Shown: in pieces, positions 35,800 through 46,449 of the stretch | Position numbering within the stretch: the first letter of the stretch is position 1 | Layout of the letters: every line of letters begins with the position of its first letter | Source of the DNA: Straminergon stramineum | Lineage: Eukaryota > Streptophyta > Bryopsida > Hypnales > Calliergonaceae | Assembly (NCBI GenBank): GCA_963920665.1 | Contig: OY987264.1 | Coordinates: 27,136,906 to 27,200,905, forward strand | Length of the DNA: 64,000 nucleotides | Direction: 5' to 3' | Translations under genes and position numbers: made by a program | Notes under the pieces: generated by a model | The model's input: only the letters and a program-made list of their open reading frames with translations | Database searches by the model: none | What the model was told of the DNA's origin: nothing

Positions 35800-38500
35800 T
35801 GGATTGGTACTAGTGAGATAGTATGAAAATAGTGTAGACCACATTCTATCCTTGTCAATCTAAAATTACTTAAGCTTCTACATAAATGCTTCTTGCAAAT
35901 TCACATTATTCTCAAAATAGAGCAAATTAGAGTTTGTTCTATGGGCTACACTCCCATGATAACCAATGGTGAACATCAGGATTTTCTACCCAATGATTAA
36001 TTAAAGATGGGAAAAGTGTTTTGTTACATGCTTGAAATATTCTACAAGATTCTTTTTTTTTCTATGCAATTTTTTTGCATTTATTTATTTTAAATGTGTT
36101 TTGCCAAATCTAACCAATAGATATGGTAATTAAATTAACTTGAATTGAGGATTGAATTTGGCATAGATTAAATAGTTTTTGTGAAAAAGTGTCATGTGTC
36201 TTCTTTTGATTGGATTATGCTAATGTTTCTTTCTCAAAATCTGACATGACATTCAATTCCAATACTTCCATATGAAATATTGTCCTTCATGAATAGCAAG
36301 TTAATTCAATCATCTTCTAAATTCACTAATATGTACTTGTAGAGTGTGTCCCTAATTTATGAAAGATACATTATTTTGAATTGGTGCAAGTTGATATATT
36401 CTTGTTTGGTACCAAATTCTAGGGAAAAAGAATTGATGACACTAATTCCCTCCTCACACTAATAGGACATATCAATGTTGCTAAAGTTCTCCTTAAAAAC
36501 AACCAACCAATTAACTAGCAACTTGAAATTTCAGTGCAAAATTAGAAAACTATAAATGAAAATTAAAAAAATTCCTTTTGAAGATGCTAAAGCCCTTCCC
36601 AAAATCAACCAACTCCATTGACCAACAAATTAAATCACTATTTAGATTTAGAAAATCTCAAATGAAAATAGAATTTCTCTCCCAATAAAAGAGTCATCTT
36701 GTGATTAGTTTAGGTTGATGTGCACTTCTCAAAATTTGATGTGGAAATTCAATTTCAAAACTTCCCTAAGGTCTAGTTGATAACAAATCCAAAGGTGAGG
36801 GGCCAAAATTTTTGAAGGTTTCAATTGCCTAAAATCAAGAAGTCTTCAAAAAAATAGTTTTGCACCATGAAATAAGATGTCTTAGGTCTTCAAGAATGCC
36901 TAATGACAAGGAATGCACTTTTTTTTTCCTATGTGGCAACAAAAGTCCTCCATTTTGATCTCTCATAAACATTGATACGTGCATCTCATGGAGGTGGCTT
37001 TGAATGAAATTTCAAGGTTCTTTGATGAAAATTGCTATTTTTAAATATTTATAAACATTTTTTTAATTATATATATTTCCATTTAATGCCCTTATGGTGG
37101 TTCACACCAATGTGGAGGTCACAACCTTGAAAGGAGGACTTCTTGATAGCAAATGTTAGGGCTTGGAATGAGAAGCTTCTAAAATTTTTTGGCCCCCTTG
37201 TTTTTTGGTGTCATCTATTCCTTAATCCCCACTTATGGCAAGTTAATTCTATTATCTCCCAAGCTGCTAACTAAAGGTGGACACCCAAAAATGTGCCATT
37301 GACCCAAAACTTCCATCATTACTATGTGTACATCTCCAAAATAATACATACTTATGTGGAAGAATTGATTTTAGAAACTCTACCAAATTTTGTTTGACCT
37401 TTTATAATTTTGCATGTATAGGATCCAAATGACATGTTCTTTGATGCATTGGAACCTTCTTTCACTTACCAACAACAATATATGAAAGTTTCACTAGTTT
37501 AATAATAATAACTAAGTATAGTAGGTAAAAGTGGTGTTTTGAGGGGTGCCCACCTTAACGACCTAATGGCCTAAGTGACCATTTTTTGGTCACTGCCCCT
37601 CTTCTTTGAATGTCCCATTTTCAAATCTCGAATTTAAAAAAAATAAAAAATAAACTCAAGAAAATTAAATGTGTTATGAATTCAATGGCGGTAGTTTCAT
37701 CAAATTTTGAATTAAGCACCACCTTGTAGAATTTTTTTAAGTTGAGTGGTGTAGTGTAAATTACAATTCATATTTTTTTGGTTCAATTTGGGCATGGACT
37801 TGAAAGTCAACCAATCAATGAGATTCTTGCCCAACTCAAAGAAGGTACATCCAAGGAACTCAAGGAGAAGACAAGTGTCACCATTCTTGTTTTTCTTACA
37901 AACACTACTCTTATTTTAGTGACCACTATGCATTTGCAAACTCTACCTAAAATTTCAAAATGACCAAAATGTTGTGAAATTTTTAAATGAGCATTTGTAA
38001 CTCTCTTGTCTTTCACTGAGCACAAAAAGGTCATCATTTCATATGCTACCATGTTTTTCTATTGACCCAAATAAAACTTCAAACCCAAATATTTGCTAAA
38101 CTATTTAGTCAAATAATCTGAATTTTTTTGAGGTGCTCACTCTCATAGTGAACTACAAGATCCTATGATTCCATCCTATCTGATCTCAAGAAAAAAAATG
38201 AGTAGACAAATTGCCTCAAGTTCTACGTAAGTTTTGACCCATTTTGAAAGTACCCCCCTCCCCCAGGATCATTAGGGGTTAAAAAGCTCTCCCCCCAAAC
38301 AACTGCCCCCCTCCAATGATGGCCAAGGAGGTTTGACCCCCTTATTGCCCCATCCAAGCAGAAATGTAAAAACTGCCCCTACTTTGGGTTGCATAAATTT
38401 TTGTTTATTTCTTCACCTCTCCTACAGTAGCTAATTTTTGGCCTCTGATTGCTAATATGGATTCCTTCATAGTTTTCAGATTTGATTTTATCATGGATAA
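35800..38500. other. AT-rich intergenic sequence, no gene recognised
   Basis: Only short frames without motifs. The 37778-37963 + and 37807-38052 - frames overlap each other antisense and match nothing I recognise. Sequence becomes C-rich from about 38240, leading into the NF-YA upstream island. Confidence 0.5.
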
Positions 38501-38519
38501 CAAATGAATTTTTTTAGCG

Positions 38520-40062
38520 TTTTCTGCAGGGGTAAGACGCGGGGTAATAAGGGGGGTTCAATCCTCCGTGGCCTCCATTGACCAGCACCGTAACTTTAAT
38601 TTTTTCCTTGATTCCGAAAATTCCAGTTGAAAACCAACCCTTTTCTCCCCCATTTCTTGAGCCATTATCCGCCACCCGGCCCTCCAAAATTCCCTCAATC
38701 TGAAAGCCAACAAAGCCAAAGCAAGCGGGCCGGCTCCAACAAACCGCAGCCAAATTTAGCCCCACCCGCCCCGCTAAATGGGGGCCCCGCTAAATGATTC
38801 CCCTCTAGGGTTCCCCTCCCCTGATCCAGCTACGGATAGCCCCGGTGCCGAAGTAGGGCGTGCGGGAGCCGCTGGTCTTATCTGTTTCGCCATGCCTACG
38901 AGGCAGGCCGCCCCATCCAAGGCCCGCCCGTCTGTCCGATCCCCCTAGGGCCGCCTCGCCCAACCTCCTTTTCCGAACCTACCCCTACGAACCTACTACT
39001 TGACGAACCTACACCCCTACGCCCGAGCCCCACCCCCCCTCCACTTGCCCTAGCGGGTAGCACTGACGAGGGCTCGTCTCTCTCGTTTGGACTTTGGACC
39101 CGGCCTTTAGCTTTAGCGACCGTGTGCTGCTACTGCTGCTGCTACTTTGCTTCTTCTTCGTCGGCGTTTTGGTCGATACCATCCGCCATAGCCATCCAGA
39201 AGCCAAGCTTGGGGAGAAAGGGGAAGGAGGGCAGGAGCTTGAGCTTCGCGGATGCGCGGCGCTTCTCGAGTCGGGGAGTGGGGGAAGGGGACTTAACTAC
39301 TGTGGTTTGTGCTTGGATCCCCCTCTGTGTGACGCTTCGTGTTTGGACCGTTGTTGTGGTTTGGCTTTGCGGCGGTTCGCCATTGCCGTTGCGGTTCACG
39401 GGAGGGCGGTGGCATCCGAGGTCAATTCGCGGTGTGGTTGGACGCTGGTTGTTAGGGCGGCGTCTTGGTAGTCCGTTGTTTGTTAGGGTGCGTGCTGGTG
39501 GACTTTTGTAGGTTTCTTGGCGAGGTTTTCTGCTGTGTGTGAGTTGTGGTGTGGAGTGGTGTGTTAGGGCGCGTGGTGTGGGAGTGGTTTGATTTAGTTG
39601 TGTGTTGTTGTTGTTGTGTGTGTGCGTGTGTGTTTTGGTGGTATGATTTTAGAGGGAGTGTGTTGTGTTGTGGCGTTTGTGCGGGATACGGTGTGTTGAG
39701 GCGCCGGGCGCGGAGGGATCGTTGGCGTGGTGTTGTGGTTTGGAGACTCGGCTTTGGATTTGGAATGTTTGCGTGACAGGGCGTTGGGGAGGGGGGAGAC
39801 AGAGAGGATTGGGGTGTGCGCGGTCATAGGGGCTGTTTGTTGGGGTCAGGGTAGGGTGATACAATGTGGTGGAGGCGGTCATCAGCTGCTGCGGCGAAGC
39901 TGGATGACTGTGCACGCTTGGTGGTGTGCGTAAGCGGGCTGGTTGTCGGACTGGTTTTTTTGTCGCGGTAAGAAGAGGAGACGACGATTTCAGTTTTGTG
40001 GCGTGGATTGGACCAGCTTGCGGAGTGGAAAGTCAATGTAGGGTTTCCTCGACGAATTTATT
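38520..40062 (+). promoter_or_regulatory. GC-rich island: presumed NF-YA promoter and 5' leader
   Basis: GC content rises abruptly against the AT-rich surroundings and stays high to the NF-YA start. It contains short degenerate direct repeats around 'cgaacctac' (about 38975-39010), a C-rich then a G/T-rich section, and many overlapping frames on both strands (39009-39933) that exist because stop codons are rare in GC-rich DNA. None has a recognisable domain. A minimal upstream ORF, ATG directly followed by TAG, sits at 40036-40041. The transcription start and any leader intron cannot be placed from sequence alone. Confidence 0.55.
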
Positions 40063-42854
40063 ATGCCAATCAGTTTCGGGAACGAGCACACGGGAGGAAG
40101 TGCGGGAGAGTGGGGACTTGGTGGAACGAGTGATCAGCTGAACCGGACGAGCTTTGTGACAGCTTCTATGCAGGCGCCCTCGTCAGCACCAGCTGACACG
40201 GAGTCGGTGCTTCCAACGATGCAGGCCTTGCCTACTCAACCTGGTACGTAGTTACTTTGCTCTCCACAACCTAACAGGCAGTGGGGGGATATGGATGGGA
40301 GTGAATTGCTTTGAAATTGTTTGGAAGTGATGTTAGGTTTGGAGAACTGTGAATTGTCGGCAGGATCTATCTTCATCTGAATTCTCATGTTTGGATCATG
40401 TTGTGGTCCTTAAGTTCTGGTATTATTCTATTATTTTTTATTTTATTTATTCCTTTGGTTTGCGTGTAAGTTTGGTTAATGTTGTTGCACCTTGGTGCTT
40501 ACTCTCTCTCACTGTTTCTGTCTTCTTTCCTCAACCAGTTACCTCGTCAATTTACTGCTATCCATTATGTCGAAATCACCTCTGAAGGATGGTTTTAGTG
40601 ATTTGATTATTTGATTTGTGGGAAGTGCGTGTGGTCTGCTCAGTAGTAGTTTCTTATCTGGTATTTCCACTTTGGAGACGGATTTGCCTTCTGATCTGAT
40701 CAGATCAGATCAGGTATCAAGGCTACTCAACCTGCATATTCTGTCATGTTGGAGTCGGAAAGAATCGTCTGTGTTTATTCCGGGGATGCCTGAGACTGAA
40801 GAGTGTTTTGGTTAGAAAGATCTTTGAGAATTTAGAGTCAAATCAAGTTTCGTGTGATGGATTTCCGATCTCTCACGAAGACAGTGTAAATCTGATGTGT
40901 TAATCAACTTATACTGAATCTGAAGCTTCTTACTGGCAATTTTTATCGTCTCGTGTCCATTGTTACGTGTTAGTCCACAGGTTACTTATGTAGAGGGGAA
41001 AAGGTTAGAAACTAGAGTTCGTGGTCTCTTGAAGATCCCCTCTATCCTTCTCAAGGTTTTGCATGTGGAGGCTGAATCTTTGTTGAATTAGGGCTTTATT
41101 TCGACTCCTTTGGGGAGTAGTGGAATATTAAAAATGCCTGTCTGTTGCGCACGCAGTGTACACGTACTTTAGTGCAGATGCTGATGAAGATTTGAGTGTG
41201 CGTATATTATTGTTGCGCTGTAGGTTATGCAACTGCTGGAGCGGAGGATCAGCCGCCGCGTCCTCCGACTGGCGCTCCTCCGACCGGGGACTATCTTTTA
41301 CCTCACACCCAGCTCGAGCTTGGCCATTCGATGGTTAGTGCGGGGGCATCTTCATTTGCGCTCTAGTCTTGTCATGGTTGCGACAGGTTATTGGGGACGT
41401 GCCCATTTTGTTAGATTAGGTCTATAATGGTCACCGATGCCGTTGCCTGTGTTCGCTTTAGGTTTATGTAGCTCTTTTATTCATTAATGTGTTTTCTGGT
41501 GAGCTATTTTGATTTTTTTTGCGTGGTTCTCGGAGACTATCTTATAGGAACTAGTTGATAATTTGAAGTTAAGTTTGTTTGGAAGAAACTGCTGTCTATT
41601 TGGTAATCGTATCAACCCTGCTCTTTTTCTACTGAGTGCAGGCGGCTCGCGCAGCGTATCCATACGTTGCAGATCCTTATTTTGGAGGGATTGTTGCCGC
41701 CTATGGTGCTCAGGCTGTGGTAAGCGCCGTGAAGTGACTGTCCGTGATTTCTCAATAGCAGTTTTCTTTGTAGTCGATGGTAGGATGTGGACGGAGAGTA
41801 CAATGCCGATGGACTAGTTGTGACCTTTATGTCACTCTGACTCTGGATGGGTGCAGATCCATCCGCATATGTTGGGAGTTCAACAAGCGCGTATGCCTCT
41901 CCCGTCTGAGATGATGGAAGAAGAACCAGTCTATGTTAATGCTAAGCAGTATCATGGGATATTAAGGCGTCGGCAGTCGAGAGCCAAAGCAGAGAGTGAG
42001 AACAAACTTATCAAGTCTCGAAAGGTATAAATGGTTGCTCGGTCTCTATTGGCGACATTGTGCATTCGTGATCGACATTTTACTTTGAAGTTTCGGTCAA
42101 TTATGAAGGCGTCCTTGATTGGAGTTGTATTTAAGTTCAAGTGGCTGTTCACATCAATAGGTGTACTGCTCATTTTACTTCTGCTATCCTGCTTCTGTTC
42201 TGAGATTCTAAGCTTGTCAGCACTGAAGATTGCTCTTAATCTCAGATTTTACTTCCATTTCTGGCGTCAAGTTTAGAGTTCAACTGGATTGATTATTTCA
42301 TAGACAATAGCTCAATTTTAATGGCCGGTTGTAATTGAACATCTCTTTTTCAGTTGTCTGATGTTTATTTAGATTTGGTGGATCAGCTGCTGGATTTGAA
42401 TGGACAATCGTTTAGCTATTAAATGCGATCTGAAGTTGGTTTTCTCTGTTGGCAGCCATACCTGCATGAATCACGACATCAGCACGCCTTGAGAAGAGCG
42501 AGGGGAAACGGAGGTCGGTTCTTAAATACAAAATCCAAGGATGGAGACCAAAAATCAAGTTCTGAGGGGAACCATGGATCTAATGAAGGGCAATCCTCAC
42601 AAGCGGGGAACATATCGAATACTCGAGCCTCTCACTCAGGGATGGAAATGTTAGGCGGACAAGGAGACTCTGTAAATTATCACACCATGGTGCAACATGG
42701 CCAGAACAATGCTTATCTTAATCTTCATCCTCCACAATCCTTTCACTCTTCTGCATTTCACACACTGCCTGGTGGAAGTGAATCTGGGGATGGTGGTTCG
42801 AATGGCAACAACTTAGTGGTTAGTGGGTCGGAGCACACTGCAGTGGCCACTTAA
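40063..42854 (+). CDS. NF-YA: NF-YA (HAP2/CBF-B) CCAAT-binding transcription factor subunit
   Basis: Sequence-specific subunit of the trimeric NF-Y complex, binding CCAAT boxes with the NF-YB/NF-YC histone-fold dimer in the nucleus. Coding exons: 40063-40243, 41224-41333, 41642-41719, 41857-42024, 42456-42854. All are GT-AG and in phase, giving 311 aa. The conserved core spans about 145-205. The helix binding NF-YB/YC carries [20 protein letters not shown]. The DNA-binding part starts [17 protein letters not shown] and ends GGRFLNTK. An intron falls between the LIKSRK and PYLHE segments, separating the two functions. N-terminal to the core is a G/P/A-rich region. The C-terminal 100 residues are Ser/Gly/Asn/Gln/His-rich, as in other NF-YA. 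The ATG at 40063 is preceded in frame by TAG at 40039. I found no evident miR169-type site in the first kilobase after the stop. Confidence 0.95.
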
Positions 42855-43900
42855 ATGTTAAGTTGCGCTTGAGATCGTCGACTGTGCTGTCTCAATACTT
42901 TCAAGTGGTGATGAAGATATGTGTGCTTGAGATTTGAAGTAGAGCGCTGAGACGAAGGACCTTTGGCAGACTTTTTTTTTTCAGCCTGAGGCGAGGATGC
43001 AGAAATTTTGGTTTGGGGGGCCTGTGAAACCTGTGGCAAGGAGAACGGAGATGCAGCCTCCTATTTGCGAGCCTTCTATTAATGAGTCTCGTCTTCCTTC
43101 CAATACCTCAGGGGAAGCCTTTCTGAGTTGCTTCACTCAAGTGGCCCGAAGAAGTTGGTGCTACAGAAGAGAGATCTTAGCACTTTAAGCCTTCATGGAC
43201 CATCTTGGACCAGCACAGATAAGGTTTGCAGATTGGACATTAGACATACTGTTAGCTAAAGGTGCTAGTCCAAGCTTGGCCTTCCAAAGACTGGATAGTA
43301 GGATTCTGAAGCATTAGGGCGTTGGAAGCCTATTTCTGAGTCTTAGCCTGCTTTTGTGGTCAGTAGTGAGGTCTTCTGGTTGATTGGATTTTTTCATCAT
43401 ATCCAAGTGATATGGCGTGTGTTGTGTTTTAGATTAACAGAAATACAATAGGATGTGTATATTGGTTCAACTTCTCCATTGCAGCTGGCTATTGCCGTTA
43501 CTCTGCATTCAACTTGTTGCAGGAGCGAGCATCTCTTCGTTACCGGACCTGGTCAGTGAAACTTCTGTTCTGTGCATAGGTATGACTACAAAGGCCGCTT
43601 GGAGCTGTTCTTCAGCTGTCCTTGTTCCTGTGAAATGTAACTGTTTTGGAACTGGTATATATGTGGAGATCTGTGTTTGTGTGCTTTGTGTGTCATTACT
43701 ATTGCCTTTCCTAGGTGATCATTGCTGGTTTTGAGAGAAACTCTGATATTAAGTCCTGTGTTTTGGAACCGTCCTGGCATCTGGTGATCTTGACTTCTGT
43801 GTATGTATCATCCAGTATTGTAGGTTGTAAGGTAACTGGCTAACTGCACCTGATTGTGACCTCTTTCTAGATCCGACCCCAGAAGATTTTTGCCTAAATT
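42855..43900 (+). other. Presumed NF-YA 3' UTR and downstream sequence
   Basis: Base composition remains closer to that of transcribed sequence than the AT-rich DNA beyond about 44000. Frames here are short and lack motifs. A visual search for a miR169-complementary stretch (ending in TTGGCTG or near variants after a CAAG/TCATCC core) found none. No precise polyadenylation site is assigned. Confidence 0.4.
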
Positions 43901-44729
43901 GTACTCCCTCTTTTCATGAGAGTGTATTCATGAGTGTAGGGTCACTTTTGGGTAAACCTTTTTCCAGCACTTTGAAAATCCATATTTTATTCATAGAATC
44001 TCCAAAAAATGCACGAATCCTAAAAGAGAATCCAGAATCCTCTTTTGATTTCTGAAAAGAGTGAGCAATTTTATAATAGGAACATTGCTTAATTGCTTAT
44101 TCAGACACATTTAGGTGTACTTATATAGTAGAATTGCCCATGACCAACCACTTAAGGAATCTGTGCATGGTCCAGAGTTGTAGAAGGCAATTTTAACTTA
44201 CAACCTTGTGGACAGATAGAAATCATGGGCATTGCCAAAGTTTCGTAATTTTATTCCTTAAATTCAAATTGTTATGAATTTTAGAAGTCAAAAGTTGGCT
44301 TGCTCCCATCCCCAATATATAGATTCTTCCATCACTGCTCATCTAGAGACTAATTGGGCTCTCAAATCAAAGCATATCTGTCATTACAGTAATGGCTACA
44401 AGATGGTTGGAAACTGAAAATTTAATGATTATCTGTCAGTCATCTCTCTATTGAATTTCCCATTACCTATGTATTGACCATGGGTTATGGTTGGTAATGG
44501 GCGGTTCTACCATATTACATATTTATCACATTTTGGAGATCAACAAGAATGTCAAGTGACGATAAAGTATTATACTAATTGTAATGGCATCATTCTGTAG
44601 TAGGGTTGAATGAGAAATTGAATAACCTTGATTTCTTTTGTAGCATGTGATTTTTTCTTTGATCCCTAAATGACAGGGCATGCTGTCAAACTCAATATGC
44701 TTTGCTTTGTGTGCTCAATTTTGCTACTC

Positions 44730-45640
44730 AAGTTAATCCCTCACTGCCAAAGGGGACTAAAAGTGTCCTCACATAGTTTCAAGTCCAATTCAAAGTGCTA
44801 TAACTTTTGCAATGGATGTCCAAATTCAATAAAACTTGTTGGGAAATTTTTCACTCTCTACTAGTTTGTGTGGTAAAATTTTCAGACCAATCCAAGATGT
44901 ACTGATTTTTTGGAAGCCAATCCAAGTTCAGAAGTTCAATTTGAGTTCACTAAATTGCATTTGATGGTTGCAACATTGGGGCTTGTATCTCCTTCAACTA
45001 ATATTCATTTTCAATAAAAATTTGTTGGTTTATGCTCCCCTTCAAGTGTAGTTATTGTAGTAAATTTTTCATGTCAATCCAAGTTGTTTTGAATGTTTGG
45101 GAACAATTATGTTTGGGAAGTTCAAAATCTGGACTTTTTTAGATTATGGTGAACTTCGGTGGCTTGTTTATTCTTCAAACAATGTTCATTTTCAATATTT
45201 TGGAAAAGTTGCACATATTAGTCTAGTTTGTATGGCTAAAATTTCATATCAATCAAAGAAGCTACAAGTGACTAAGAAGCATTTTAGTAGGAGGTTCAAG
45301 TTTTGGTTTGTTTTTCGCAACTTTTCTTGCTATTTTTTGACATTCCAAAACCATTTTGCAAATGCAATGAGTCAATTGAATGATATTTTTTCACCAATAT
45401 ATTTGTGTGCTGGTTTTGAATCACTTTATGGTTTAAATTTTTTTCATTTGAGTAGGTTTAGAATCGAATTTCATCTCCAAATGTATTTCTAGAAAAATTT
45501 CATCATTCTTTTTCAACACTAAAACATTATAAGCTTGTAATCTATGTGGCCAAATGACTCCAAATTTGAGTCACATCATCTACATGTACACTACAAGATT
45601 GTATAGTTGAGATCTCTATAACTCATAGACATTTAGATCT
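44730..45640 (+). repeat. ~0.9-kb dispersed repeat, copy B
   Basis: Partner of 29945-30880, in the same orientation about 14.8 kb away. It shares the ordered blocks listed for copy A, including 'ggactaaaagtgtcctcacatag', 'aaagtgctataactttt' and 'tctatgtggccaaatgactcc'. A 131-codon frame at 45097-45492 lies inside it but is not preserved in copy A, so it is not considered a gene. Confidence 0.8.
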
Positions 45641-45696
45641 ATAGCACTTCAAAAGCAATGATGTTTTCGAACCTGTTGAGGCCTTCGGCAATAAGG

Positions 45697-46447
45697 GGTT
45701 AACCCTAGAAGGATGGGCCCATGACTACTAATTCCAAGCTTCATTGTCCATCACTCTGTTTGCTGCCATTTTGCAACCAAGTATGAATGAAAAAATTTAG
45801 ATTTATTTTTCAGAGATGAATTCATATTTCTACTACAAGTCATAAAATTTTCAAATGTAATGAGGAAAATTTTAAAGTATTGTGATTTTCTTAAGAAAAA
45901 TGAAGAAAATTCATATCAAATATAGAATATATTAAAAAAAATTGAAACTTTCACCATAGATGTATATATTCTAGTGTATAACATAGTATAAACCAAAGTT
46001 ACTATGTCATTCTAAAATTAGAAAACTAACAAACCATGGTTATAGGTCTAAAGTTCATATTGGTATAAAATAATGAAATTTATGAATTTTTTGATATTTC
46101 CAATAGGAATAGAAATTGCACTTGATAGGCTTCATTTCATTAGTTGGATTCAAATTAAAAAAATATCAATTTTATGGCTAAAATTCACATTAAGAGAAAA
46201 TAGGAAGAAATGGCCAAAATACACTACAAGGGTGATCTATGGATTAAGCATCTTTTCCTTTAGAAAATCTATAATAAAATAATGAGGAAATTTACAATAC
46301 TATTCACAGAAAATGTACTCAAGCAACTTCCAAAATAAATATGGGATGAAAAAATGTTTATTTCTATCTTACAATTTTAGGTGAAATCATCCAAGTGGAC
46401 ACGTAGTGTCCACAACAATGTTACAAGGTTAACCCTAGAAGGATGGG
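45697..46447 (+). repeat. Dispersed repeat, copy 3, bounded by 21-bp direct repeats
   Basis: The body (45800-46390) aligns with 18190-19270 apart from an insertion in that copy. The block is bounded by an exact 21-bp direct repeat reading GGTTAACCCTAGAAGGATGG plus a further G, at 45697-45717 and 46427-46447. The unit is therefore about 730 bp from repeat to repeat. This looks like a tandem-derived monomer edge or a recombination product rather than a target duplication, which would be shorter. No coding sequence. Confidence 0.75.
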
Positions 46448-46449
46448 TT

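Noticed and set aside
39009..39933. Many overlapping frames on both strands in the GC-rich island
   Set aside because: Expected from low stop-codon density in GC-rich DNA. They overlap each other in up to five frames and encode low-complexity peptides.
45097..45492. 131-codon frame
   Set aside because: Lies in a dispersed repeat. The paralogous copy near 30.3-30.7 kb does not keep the frame.
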